NCBI GenBank assembly: GCA_027621915.1
Contig: JAQCAD010000008.1
Span: forward strand, 1-64,000
Direction: 5' to 3'
Length of the DNA stretch: 64,000 nucleotides
DNA from: Pseudomonadota bacterium
GTDB lineage: Bacteria > Pseudomonadota > Gammaproteobacteria > Steroidobacterales > Woeseiaceae
The translations under genes were made by a program, and so were the position numbers. Below, in pieces: positions 8,685-17,245 of this stretch. Under the pieces are notes generated by a model. The model worked only from the letters and a program-made list of their open reading frames with translations. It had not been told where the DNA came from and did not search any database. Each line of letters starts with the position of its first letter. Position 1 is the first letter of the stretch.

Positions 8685-10684
8685 CGCCTCTTTCTCCGTC
8701 GCCCGGTTGCTTCGTTCTGATTCCTGCGCGCCGGAAGATTCACGACCTTCTGTAATTCATCAAATCTATCAATGTCGTGCGGTATTGCCATCGCGGCAAC
8801 GAAGTGTTCCTGAAAGCGCACCTCGACTGCTGTTTCTATCTTCTCGACGTTGCGCGTTTGTGTTTCGATCAGCACTCTCGATTTGCTATCAAGCAATGCG
8901 ATGCGAGCACCCGTGCCCGCTGCGTTTCCGGCCGAAGAAACCATGTCCAGCTTACAATCGGGGATCATCCCGAGAACCATCGCGTATTTGACGTCAATGT
9001 GCGCGCCAAATGCCCCGGCCAACCGGATGCGATCAACCTTTTCGATTCCGAGTTTTTCCATCAACAGCCGCGCGCCCGCGTACAACGCTGCCTTGGCAAG
9101 CTGAATGGCCCTGACGTCGTTTTGTTGAATACTGATGCCGGGCTCACCTTGTACAAGAGTGTAGGAGAATGTCCTGCCATCGGCCCTGACCCGGTCTGAT
9201 CTCTCTGTGGCGTCCGCCGCTATCGTGCCGTCGGCACGAATAACGCCGGCGAGAAACAACTCGGCAATTGCCTCGATAATTCCTGAGCCACAAATACCAG
9301 TGACACCGCACGCCGGTATCGAATCCATGAATGCCGGGTCGTCCGACCACAGGTCGCAGCCGATGATCTTGTACTTTGGCGTGAGCGTTTCCGGGTCAAC
9401 CCTGACTCGTTCGATGGCGCCCGGGGCAGCGCGCTGACCAGCGCTGATCTGTGCACCCTCAAACGCCGGTCCGGTTGGACTAGACGCAGCCAGAATTCTG
9501 TTGCGATTTCCGAGCAGCATCTCCGCATTCGTGCCAACGTCGACGATCAGGGATACTTCGTCGCGTTCATAGGGTGCCTCTGCGAGTAAAACGCCCGCCG
9601 CATCCGCACCGACATGGCCGGCAATGCAGGGCAGGGCATAGACATAGCCGCCGCCGTTGATGGTTAATCCAATGTCTCTTGCCGGAATCCGCATCGCAGC
9701 GTCGCTGGTCAGCGCGAATGGCGCCATGCCCAGTTCAACGGGATTCAGCCCAAGCACAAGATGCATCATGATCGGATTGCCAACGATCGCGACTTCGACG
9801 ACTTCGTCCAGCTGCAATTTGGCACCGGCGACAACTTCCCCGATGAGATTGTTGAGCGCTTCACGGACAACAGACGTCAGTTCTTTCTCGCCGCCTTTGT
9901 TCATCATGATGTAGGAAACCCGGCTCATCAGGTCTTCGCCGAATCGAATCTGTGGATTCATCTGCCCGGCACTGCCGAGCACATCTCCGCTGGCCAGATC
10001 GCAAATATGTGCGGCGATAGTGGTAGAGCCGATATCGATGGCGACTCCATAAAGTCGGGTCTTAAGTCCGGGCCAGACAGATACGATTTCACCATCGGTT
10101 CTGATCGCAGCCGTTACTTGCCAGTCGCCTTTTCGCAAAGTTGCCTGCAATCCTTGCAGCGCGGCAAACGAAATCGTCAGGTTCTTAAGGTCCCAGTCGC
10201 GCCCGAGCGCCGCTATCAGACGTTCCAGGTCGCCACTCGGGTCATGCATGTCAGGTTCCGCAACTTCGACAAAATAGGAATGTGTTTCCGGGTTGATCTC
10301 GATGTCGTGCGCTTCATGGGGTTTGCGGATGACCTGCTTGTGAACCTGGCTCGAAGCAGGCACATCGATTGCGACATCTCCAAGCAATGTCGCCTGACAC
10401 CCCAGGCGCCTGTTGGCGGCCAGGTTCCTGCGCGCGGAGTACCGCGCTTCCGTCTCCCCTCTTGCGGTCAGATTTTGAAGTTGCGAATCGATTCCGTGTT
10501 TCGCCAGCTCTCCCTCCGTCACGACCACCTGGCAGCGGCCGCACATTGCGCGGCCACCGCAGACAGAATCGAGATCAACATTCAGACTTCGCGCCGCGTG
10601 CAGGACAGAAGTGCCCACAGGAAAACGACCACGCTTTCCGGACGGGGAAAAGACTATCAGCGGTTGATATGGTTTTGTCATCAC
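8681..10684 (-). CDS. Corrinoid-protein reductive activator with [2Fe-2S] and ASKHA domains
   Basis: ATP-dependent reactivase (RACE type, DUF4445/COG3894) that returns accidentally oxidised Co(II) on the corrinoid protein to Co(I). The 667-residue protein starts with a plant-type ferredoxin domain: Cys42, Cys48, Cys51 and Cys96 have the [2Fe-2S] spacing (CGGRAMCGRC, later RLGCQA). The C-terminal two thirds is an actin-like ATPase fold with GVAIDIGSTTIA around residues 213-223 and a second phosphate loop in VDVGTNAEM. Methanogen RamA instead carries [4Fe-4S] clusters. The end overlaps the MetF-like gene by 4 nt. The 197 nt between this start and the DUF1638 gene contain no credible reading frame and could hold an internal promoter. 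Confidence 0.88.
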   Translation of the reverse strand: MMTKPYQPLIVFSPSGKRGRFPVGTSVLHAARSLNVDLDSVCGGRAMCGRCQVVVTEGELAKHGIDSQLQNLTARGETEARYSARRNLAANRRLGCQATLLGDVAIDVPASSQVHKQVIRKPHEAHDIEINPETHSYFVEVAEPDMHDPSGDLERLIAALGRDWDLKNLTISFAALQGLQATLRKGDWQVTAAIRTDGEIVSVWPGLKTRLYGVAIDIGSTTIAAHICDLASGDVLGSAGQMNPQIRFGEDLMSRVSYIMMNKGGEKELTSVVREALNNLIGEVVAGAKLQLDEVVEVAIVGNPIMMHLVLGLNPVELGMAPFALTSDAAMRIPARDIGLTINGGGYVYALPCIAGHVGADAAGVLLAEAPYERDEVSLIVDVGTNAEMLLGNRNRILAASSPTGPAFEGAQISAGQRAAPGAIERVRVDPETLTPKYKIIGCDLWSDDPAFMDSIPACGVTGICGSGIIEAIAELFLAGVIRADGTIAADATERSDRVRADGRTFSYTLVQGEPGISIQQNDVRAIQLAKAALYAGARLLMEKLGIEKVDRIRLAGAFGAHIDVKYAMVLGMIPDCKLDMVSSAGNAAGTGARIALLDSKSRVLIETQTRNVEKIETAVEVRFQEHFVAAMAIPHDIDRFDELQKVVNLPARRNQNEATGRRRKRR

Positions 10685-10881
10685 AACTAACCGTGAACGG
10701 CGAGCCGCCGCCTGTTACCGCATCGCCCGGTCCGCGGCGACTGCCCGGAATTCGTTCCGCGACCGGAGTGAATCCAGACGGAACAATTGACATCGGGTCC
10801 CTTGATGACTTTCTTGTTGGCAGAGCTGATTACCGTATGGGTCATTTCTTTGATCTCTGTTGTAGGTCTGATAAATGCCGG

Positions 10882-11484
10882 TCAGTTCTGCCAGGTAATG
10901 ACCTGCTCCCTGATGATATTCTCGACGAGCTGTAGTCCGGTTCGGTGCTCGATGTATTCGAGACCGAGAAATTCTGCATGCCCCCTGGCGAGCGCCGCCA
11001 GGTCTTCATTTTCAGACTGCGCCAGAAACACGAGCCTTCTGTAGTTGCCAAAGTACTGATCTTTGAGTTCCGGGTGCCGATCGAGCCCAAGTCCCTTAAC
11101 GACCAGTCGATCGAAATGCCGCGCAAGAAAATCAGTCAGGTAAAACGTGCCAGGTTCGGCCTCGGCAAACTCGCTGAAAGCGTCTGCGCCGGTGAAAAAC
11201 TCGTAGCAATGCGCGCCGGGGATCCGCTCAACATCATATTTTTCGAGAACCTTGTCGAGCCGACCGCCAGTGCCACAGTCTGCATAGGCGACGAAAATAT
11301 TCGTATAGTCGTCACGAAATTTTTCGATGGTTGCCGCAACAGCGTCCGGTATTCGTTCCGGTCGATTGTGCAATTCGGCAGGCAGACATTGAATGCGAAT
11401 ATGCTCCCATTCGTTGCGGCGCAGTATCTCGACCAGTTCCCGCGCCAGCGCACCGCACGCGATGACCAGAGCACCGGCAGCCAT
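10882..11484 (-). CDS. DUF1638 protein of corrinoid methyltransferase cluster
   Basis: A 200-residue cytoplasmic protein of the DUF1638 family, known from many genomes to sit beside MttB-type methyltransferases and their corrinoid proteins, with no proven biochemical role that I can name. It begins with a short strand and glycine turn (VIACGALARELVEIL). Cysteine and histidine residues are conserved-looking in LPAELHNRP, YADCGTGG and GAHCYEFF, and could bind a metal or a cofactor. The gene follows the corrinoid gene by 8 nt, so co-expression is nearly certain. Assistance with corrinoid loading or with methyl transfer are guesses from context only. Confidence 0.8.
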   Translation of the reverse strand: MAAGALVIACGALARELVEILRRNEWEHIRIQCLPAELHNRPERIPDAVAATIEKFRDDYTNIFVAYADCGTGGRLDKVLEKYDVERIPGAHCYEFFTGADAFSEFAEAEPGTFYLTDFLARHFDRLVVKGLGLDRHPELKDQYFGNYRRLVFLAQSENEDLAALARGHAEFLGLEYIEHRTGLQLVENIIREQVITWQN

Positions 11485-11492
11485 TTCGTTCG

Positions 11493-12194
11493 TTACATCG
11501 CGCGTCGTTGAGCAACCAAACTCTTGGCTACTTCAACGGCGGTGGCGGCATCCCGACAATAGGCATCTGCACCGACGGCCTGACCGAACTCTTCGTTGAG
11601 TGGTGCGCCACCGACCATGACGATGTAGTCGTTTCGGATACCTCGTTCTTTCATCGTATCGATAACCACTTTCATGTACGGCATCGTCGTCGTCAGCAAA
11701 GCGGACATACCCAGAATGTCCGGTTTTTCTCTCTCGAGGGCTGCGATATAGGCGTCAGCGTCGGTATTGATACCCAGGTCGATTACCTCAAACCCGGCCC
11801 CTTCCATCATCATGCCAACGAGGTTCTTGCCGATATCGTGGATGTCGCCTTTGACAGTACCGATCACCATTTTACCTACGGGCTTCGCACCGGTTTCGGC
11901 CAGGAGCGGCCTTAGTATCGCCATACCGGCTTTCATTGAATTTGCGGCGAGCAGCACTTCCGGCACGAACAGGATACCGTCGCGAAAGTCTGCGCCAACA
12001 ATATTCATGCCGCCGACCAGCGCATCGTCAAGCACTCTGCTGGGGTCCCATCCCCGCCCCAGCAGGATATTGGTACCGTCTCGAATTTCATCGGCAAGAC
12101 CATCGTAAAGATCGTCGAACATCTGTTCGACGAGTTCCTCGTCCGAAAGGTCTGCCAGGACAATGTCGTCCCCGCTGTCGTCGTAATCTGTCAT
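11493..12194 (-). CDS. Corrinoid methyl-carrier protein (MttC/MtgC type)
   Basis: Carrier that accepts a methyl group from the MttB-type enzymes on its cobalt and delivers it to the next acceptor. The 233 residues contain an N-terminal four-helix cap (about 15-100, with the FVPEVLLAANSM motif) and a Rossmann-like B12-binding domain. The base-off/His-on signature is present: Asp117-x-His119-x-x-Gly122 in GDIHDIGKN, then MSALLTTTMP and VMVGGAPLN. The acidic first 25 residues are longer than usual. It is the first gene of a minus-strand run of six, and the upstream 280 nt should contain the main promoter. Product family is firm; the methyl donor is not known. Confidence 0.92.
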   Translation of the reverse strand: MTDYDDSGDDIVLADLSDEELVEQMFDDLYDGLADEIRDGTNILLGRGWDPSRVLDDALVGGMNIVGADFRDGILFVPEVLLAANSMKAGMAILRPLLAETGAKPVGKMVIGTVKGDIHDIGKNLVGMMMEGAGFEVIDLGINTDADAYIAALEREKPDILGMSALLTTTMPYMKVVIDTMKERGIRNDYIVMVGGAPLNEEFGQAVGADAYCRDAATAVEVAKSLVAQRRAM

Positions 12195-12477
12195 CTGTCT
12201 GTCCAGTTTGTGCGTTGTATCGATTGCGCGGGCCGCCGGCTCTCTAAGTACCTGTGCTCATATTGTTCCAGCTATCGCCGCTGCGTTTCGCGCGAGTAGC
12301 GGGGCTGTGATTTCGACAAAATTATCGATCGTCACAGCGGGCTCCAGTCAACAGGTAAGTTGCGCCAGATCAGGCCAGGCAATTGATTGAACGGGAATTC
12401 TAACGAATGCGGGTCATGCGGAACTACAGACTATCTCACAATGTAGAACGACAGGTCAGGATATGAAACAGCAAAAG
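12195..12477. promoter_or_regulatory. Upstream region of corrinoid cluster with inverted repeat
   Basis: No gene was seen in this stretch, which together with the following repeat forms the longest gap of the window. It should carry the promoter of the corrinoid operon on the minus strand. A 7-nt inverted repeat, GCTGTGA (12304-12310) and TCACAGC (12332-12338), encloses an A/T-rich spacer and is a candidate operator. No cobalamin riboswitch box was recognised. Confidence 0.4.
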
Positions 12478-12514
12478 GGGTCAGAGCCCATATCTGGCAA
12501 ACGGGCTCTGACCC
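12478..12514. repeat. GGGTCAGAGCCC inverted-repeat element
   Basis: Two perfect 12-nt arms, GGGTCAGAGCCC (12478-12489) and GGGCTCTGACCC (12503-12514), separated by 13 nt and preceded by AAAA. The same core returns at 29.5 kb and, as a GGTCGGATCC variant, at 51.3 kb. The element is 21 nt beyond the stop codon of the NHL-propeller gene. It resembles dispersed REP-like repeats; no transposase lies nearby. Confidence 0.8.
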
Positions 12515-12535
12515 AATAAACGACCCAATATAGGG

Positions 12536-13525
12536 CTAACGTCGAGGGGTATATTTGACGATCTGCTTCGGTCCGACTTCCGCGCCGTAGATATTGCCGT
12601 CCCGATCGACAGCGACACCCTCGGCAGCAGTGGTGCCTGCATTATCAGGATCCGGATTAGGATCCGGAATGTGCGCAGTGACCCAGCCATCGAACGCGCT
12701 GCCAATGTAGATTCCGCGTGCATAGCCGCGATTCATTCCCCAGGTCGTATTCGATTCGGAGTCCGCAGCGTAGAGAACGTCGTTCTGATCGATGAACAGG
12801 CCGCTCGGCCGGCCAAACTGCGTCCAGGTCTCGAGGTGATTACCTTCCTGGTCGAATATCTGGATACGATTATTCGCCCGGTCACCGATGAAGAGCCGTC
12901 CGGTCGAGTCCATTGCCAACGCGTGTGGGTCGCGAAATTCGCCATACTCTCTGCCTGTCGAACCCCAGGTTTTGACGAACTCACCGTCGGCATTGAATTT
13001 CATGACGCGGTTGTTGCCCTCGTCACCGTGACCGTCGACCACGAAGATGCTGCCATCGGGCGCTACGAGTACATCCGATGGCTGGTTGAATTCATCCATG
13101 CCGTCGCCGGCGACACCGGCTTTTCCAAGGCTCATGAGCAACTCACCGTCGGGACTAAACTTGTGGACCTGGTGTCCCCTGCCTTCATGTCCACGGGCGT
13201 CCGTTACCCAGACATTGCCGTCTCGATCGACATGGATTCCATGCGGCCAGACGATCATGCCGGCGCCAAAACTGTTCAGCAGATTACCGTCGGAATCGAA
13301 GTGAAAAACGTTATCGAGGTCTTCATGTCCAACGCATGTATTCTCACCACAGCGTTCGGCCACCCACACAGTTCCGTCAGGTGATGTATAAACAGCGCTG
13401 GTTGATCCCCACGCTCGACCAATGTTTCCCCAACCGGCTGTGCCTGCATACGGATTCGCGGCTGCAGCAGCCAGCGCCGCCGATAAAACGAGCAGACCGC
13501 CCATCGTGATTCGGACAAATTTCAT
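12536..13525 (-). CDS. Secreted NHL-repeat beta-propeller protein
   Basis: A 329-residue exported six-bladed propeller related to peptidyl-alpha-hydroxyglycine lyase and other NHL proteins. The signal peptide occupies about residues 1-24 (MKFVRITMGG, then an Ala-rich core ending in AAAANP). Repeated blade motifs are evident: WPHGIHVDRDGNVWVTD, FNQPSDVLVAPDGSIFVVD, DPHALAMDSTGRLFIGD, RPSGLFIDQNDVLYAAD and AAEGVAVDRDGNIYGAE. AGGAG precedes ATG 13525, which excludes the longer frame from 13606. NHL proteins bind or hydrolyse diverse ligands, so activity cannot be assigned. A palindrome lies between it and the divergent M1 peptidase gene. Confidence 0.8.
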   Translation of the reverse strand: MKFVRITMGGLLVLSAALAAAAANPYAGTAGWGNIGRAWGSTSAVYTSPDGTVWVAERCGENTCVGHEDLDNVFHFDSDGNLLNSFGAGMIVWPHGIHVDRDGNVWVTDARGHEGRGHQVHKFSPDGELLMSLGKAGVAGDGMDEFNQPSDVLVAPDGSIFVVDGHGDEGNNRVMKFNADGEFVKTWGSTGREYGEFRDPHALAMDSTGRLFIGDRANNRIQIFDQEGNHLETWTQFGRPSGLFIDQNDVLYAADSESNTTWGMNRGYARGIYIGSAFDGWVTAHIPDPNPDPDNAGTTAAEGVAVDRDGNIYGAEVGPKQIVKYTPRR

Positions 13526-13632
13526 TTGAATCTCCTGTTTTGTTTCTTCGTTAAGCAGTGTAGCCCACGCAACAGCATGCTGATGGCTCGATTCCAAAGA
13601 TATCACTTAGCTTGAGAAGAATAACGAGGTTT

Positions 13633-13653
13633 TGACTTCGATCGTCGAAGTCA
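13633..13653. promoter_or_regulatory. Palindromic candidate operator in divergent promoter region
   Basis: Perfect 9-nt arms TGACTTCGA and TCGAAGTCA separated by TCG, centred between the divergent NHL-propeller and M1 aminopeptidase genes. Size and position fit a dimeric repressor or activator site. It could also form a hairpin in either leader. Confidence 0.45.
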
Positions 13654-13693
13654 GTAGCGTCACCAGGACGACTGCGCGCCGGTGTGCACCTGG

Positions 13694-16270
13694 ATGATTC
13701 GAATAATAAAACAGTACATCCTACCGACCATTTTTCTGATCCCGATTCTGTCCTTCGTTGCCTGCGCGGAGCGCGGCCCGGAAATAGTGCGTGGTGTGTC
13801 AATTGAGCTCGCCCGGTACCGGGCGGCAACCATTTCCGACCTCGACTACGATCTAAGCTTTTCAATTCCGGAAGATCCGGAAGCAGAAGTGGCCGGATTC
13901 GTTTCTATTTCCTTTGAACTCAGTGACACGAGGGCTCCGCTACAACTCGATTTTCGCGAGGATGCAGGCAACGTCTCCAGCGTCATCGTTAACGACTCTA
14001 AATCGAATTACGGGTTCGAAAACGAACACATCGTCATTCCGGTGCACGAAACGGTGATCGGGCATAACCAGATAGAAATCGAATTTATCGCCGGATCGAC
14101 TTCACTGAATCGAAACCCGGAATTCCTGTACACATTGTTCGTACCAGACCGGGCACGCACAGCGTTTCCTCTTTTCGATCAACCCGATTTGAAGGCAACC
14201 TACGACCTTACTCTGGTTGTGCCCGCGGGTTGGACGGCGATGTCCAATGCATCGGTCCAATCTGTAGTTGAGGAGGGCGTGCGAACCGAATTTCGCTTCG
14301 CTACCTCCGACCTGATCAGTTCTTACCTGTTCTCGTTCGTTGCCGGGAAATTCGAAACGGTCGAGCGCGAAGTGCGGGGCCGATCGATGGTCATGCTTCA
14401 TCGGGAGACAGATGAAGAAAAGGTAGCAAGAAATATTGAAGACATTTTCGATTTGCACGCTGCCGCACTCGATTGGCTCGAAGATTATACGGATATCGAT
14501 TATCCGTATCAGAAGTTCAGCTTTGCATTGATACCTGCGTTTCAGTATGGCGGTATGGAGCACGTTGGTGCGATTCAATACCGGGCCGATGGTCTGTTTC
14601 TTGACGAGTCGCCTTCGGACACGCGATTGCTCGGCAGGGCAGGGCTTATCGCACATGAAACCGCACACATGTGGTTTGGTGATCTTGTGACGATGGAATG
14701 GTTTAACGACGTCTGGACAAAGGAGGTGTTTGCAAACTTCATGGCCGACAAAATTGTCAATCCGGGTTTCCCGGATATCAACCATGAATTGAATTTTCTG
14801 ATTCAACATTACCCGAGTGCCTATTCGGTTGATCGAACTGCTGGCGCGAACCCGATTCGCCAATACCTGCCAAACCTGAACGAAGCAGGCCAGATGTACG
14901 GTGCAATAATCTATAACAAAGCGCCGATCATGATGCGGCAGTTGGAATTGATGATTGGGGAGGATCTGTTTCGCGAGGGCATGCGGGAATATCTGGCGAG
15001 ATACGCGTTTGGAAATGCGACCTGGCCAGCGCTCGTCGAGATTCTCGACGGCAAGTCGAGCGATGACCTGAAGGCGTGGAGTGACGTGTGGGTGAACACT
15101 GCCGGGCGTCCGGAATTTGCCGGTGGGCTGGAGATCGATTCAGGGAGATTGCAGATCAGCCAGATCGATCCCGGTGGTGCGGGGAGAGTATGGCCGCAAA
15201 AATTCGGCGTTACCGGCGTTGCTGAGAATGGCGACATTGCTCGCTTTCGGGTTTCGTCCGTCGCTGCTGATACTGTTTTCGACAATCCCGGCATCCATCC
15301 GGACTCCGGGCTCATATTTAACGCTGACGGCCTGGGCTACGGTATTTTTCCTGTGGAACCCGATATTCTCGATCACTGGGATCAATTGAACGATGTAGAG
15401 AAGGGAGCCGTTTTGGTCAACCTGTATGAGGTGCTGCTGGAACGAGACCTCGTTGGTGGTTCTGATTATTTCATCGCGTTGAACGACATCGTGACGGACG
15501 AAAAGAATCAGTTGCTCCTGGACCTGGCGCTTGGGCAGATCAGGAGACTCTACTGGACGGTGCTGCCGGAGAAAATCCGAATCGAGCGCGCGCCATTGCT
15601 GGAAGTTGCGCTGTGGCAAACGATGGCGCTGCAATCGGAACGCAGCAACAAGAAGATCTTTTTTGACGCATTTGCCGATATCGCAACATCGCCAGATGCA
15701 GTTGAAAAGGTCTACGACGTCTGGTCGGGTTCGCGTGTAATCGAAGATCTGCCGATATCTGAAAATGACCGAATCGAACTGTCGCAGGACCTGGCAATCA
15801 AGATGCCAGGCGATGCGGAAAAAATCATCGCTGCTCAACTCGCGACCACGCTGAATCCCGACAACCAAAGAATGCTCCGGTTTCTCGCGCCATCGTTGTC
15901 TCCCGACGAGGCAACCAGAAATCAGTTCTTCGCGTCGCTTTCTGATGAAAAAAACCGCGTCGTAGAGTCCTGGGTGCTCGATGCACTTGAAAATATTCAT
16001 CACCCCCTGAGAACAGAGGAGTCGGAACAGTACATTCTTCCAAGTCTGGAGCTACTCCAGGAAATTCAGACGACCGGAGACATTTTCTTTCCGAAACGCT
16101 GGCTTGACACGACACTAGGTAATTACCGCTCTGTCACCGCGGCACATACTGTAAGAACATTCCTCGATGAACGACCTGATTTTAACGAACAACTGAAAAT
16201 GAAAATCCTGCAATCTGCCGACATGATGTTTCGTGCCAGCACTCTGATCAGCGCCGACGAGGCGCGCTAG
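13694..16270 (+). CDS. M1 family zinc aminopeptidase lipoprotein
   Basis: Zinc metallopeptidase of family M1 that releases N-terminal residues from peptides. From ATG 13694 it has 858 residues, with a hydrophobic signal and a lipobox-like LSFVAC, so it is probably lipid-anchored in the envelope. The exopeptidase motif GGMEH is at residues 286-290. The zinc site is His321-Glu322-x-x-His325 with Glu344 (NDVWTKE) 19 residues on. The tyrosine in IIYNKAPIM is the likely transition-state stabiliser. A C-terminal helical ERAP-like half follows, as in PepN-like members. It probably feeds on extracellular peptides, in line with the many other secreted hydrolases here. Confidence 0.9.
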   Translation: MIRIIKQYILPTIFLIPILSFVACAERGPEIVRGVSIELARYRAATISDLDYDLSFSIPEDPEAEVAGFVSISFELSDTRAPLQLDFREDAGNVSSVIVNDSKSNYGFENEHIVIPVHETVIGHNQIEIEFIAGSTSLNRNPEFLYTLFVPDRARTAFPLFDQPDLKATYDLTLVVPAGWTAMSNASVQSVVEEGVRTEFRFATSDLISSYLFSFVAGKFETVEREVRGRSMVMLHRETDEEKVARNIEDIFDLHAAALDWLEDYTDIDYPYQKFSFALIPAFQYGGMEHVGAIQYRADGLFLDESPSDTRLLGRAGLIAHETAHMWFGDLVTMEWFNDVWTKEVFANFMADKIVNPGFPDINHELNFLIQHYPSAYSVDRTAGANPIRQYLPNLNEAGQMYGAIIYNKAPIMMRQLELMIGEDLFREGMREYLARYAFGNATWPALVEILDGKSSDDLKAWSDVWVNTAGRPEFAGGLEIDSGRLQISQIDPGGAGRVWPQKFGVTGVAENGDIARFRVSSVAADTVFDNPGIHPDSGLIFNADGLGYGIFPVEPDILDHWDQLNDVEKGAVLVNLYEVLLERDLVGGSDYFIALNDIVTDEKNQLLLDLALGQIRRLYWTVLPEKIRIERAPLLEVALWQTMALQSERSNKKIFFDAFADIATSPDAVEKVYDVWSGSRVIEDLPISENDRIELSQDLAIKMPGDAEKIIAAQLATTLNPDNQRMLRFLAPSLSPDEATRNQFFASLSDEKNRVVESWVLDALENIHHPLRTEESEQYILPSLELLQEIQTTGDIFFPKRWLDTTLGNYRSVTAAHTVRTFLDERPDFNEQLKMKILQSADMMFRASTLISADEAR

Positions 16271-16286
16271 GTCGGATTCATCATAT

Positions 16287-17237
16287 ATGGCTGATTTCCT
16301 GTTACTGATGTGCGGACTGGCCGGCCTGTGGCTGGGCTCGGAAACGCTGATTCGCGGCGCGATGTCCATTGCCGATCGTTATCGCTTGTCGGATGCATTG
16401 TTCGGCATGCTGGTGCTGGCTATCGGTACTGATCTCCCGGAGCTGTTCGTCGCTTTCGATGCATCTTTTCGAAGTCTGGCGGGCGAGGATCTCTCGGGCA
16501 TTGTTATCGGCAGTGCCATTGGCAGCACAATTGGACAATTTGCGCTCGTGTTTGGCCTTGCCGGATTCCTGGGCTATCGCCCGATGCAACGAAAGTTTCT
16601 GGCACGCAACACGGTGTTTCTTGTCGGCAGCATTGTCGCCGTTTTTGTCTTCTCCCTGGACGGTGTGATCTCGCGTACCGAAGGTATCCTGTTATGCGTT
16701 TACTATGGTGCGTATCTCTACGTGCTGATTTTCCGGCGCGCCGAGATGCCCGATGAAGGCGAGAACCAACCGGATGCCGCGATCTGGAAAGCCTGGTTCG
16801 TTCTTTTAGTCGGGTTTGGTTTGTTGTTGATTTCCGCGGAATTGACGGTTGCCTCAGCCACGAGTTTTGCCGAAGCGGTTGGCCTGAGCAATATCGCAGT
16901 GTCTGCAATCATCATCGGCATGGGTAGCAGTCTGCCGGAGCTGTCGGTGTCATTCGTTGCGTTGTTACGAAAACGGCATGGTCTTTCAGTCGGAAACCTC
17001 GTCGGCAGCAATGTGCTTGATACTTTGCTGGTGCCGGGGCTGGCTGCAGTAATTTCGCCTCTCATTGTGCCAGTGGCTGTATTGTGGGTGGATCTGCCAG
17101 TGCTGCTTGTAACAACCGTTCTCGTGCTTGGCTTTCTTTACGTATCGAAACGTGGCATCCGGACTGTAGAGGCGGTCATCCTGGTCACAATTTACATTGG
17201 ATATGCAGCAACCCGACTGGTTGGCCCGGGTTCATGA
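16287..17237 (+). CDS. CaCA-family calcium/sodium antiporter
   Basis: Inner-membrane cation exchanger of the YrbG/CaCA family, 316 residues with about ten hydrophobic helices. The two inverted alpha-repeats expected for ion binding are visible: AIGTDLPELFVA near residues 46-57 and GMGSSLPELSVSF with GNLVGSNVLDTLL in the second half. In the first repeat, Asp takes the place of the usual Ser before Leu-Pro-Glu, and IGSAIGSTIGQ stands where GNxxGSN is usual, so ion specificity may differ from the typical Ca2+/Na+ type. It begins 16 nt after the M1 peptidase stop and may share its transcript. Confidence 0.85.
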   Translation: MADFLLLMCGLAGLWLGSETLIRGAMSIADRYRLSDALFGMLVLAIGTDLPELFVAFDASFRSLAGEDLSGIVIGSAIGSTIGQFALVFGLAGFLGYRPMQRKFLARNTVFLVGSIVAVFVFSLDGVISRTEGILLCVYYGAYLYVLIFRRAEMPDEGENQPDAAIWKAWFVLLVGFGLLLISAELTVASATSFAEAVGLSNIAVSAIIIGMGSSLPELSVSFVALLRKRHGLSVGNLVGSNVLDTLLVPGLAAVISPLIVPVAVLWVDLPVLLVTTVLVLGFLYVSKRGIRTVEAVILVTIYIGYAATRLVGPGS

Positions 17238-17245
17238 GCAACTGA

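Noticed and set aside
12195-12477. Cobalamin riboswitch before the corrinoid operon
   Set aside because: The conserved B12-box pattern was not found by eye; only a 7-nt inverted repeat is visible.
14102-14863. 253-codon minus-strand frame inside the M1 aminopeptidase gene
   Set aside because: It is antisense to the zinc-site region of a clear peptidase, and its composition is atypical for a protein.
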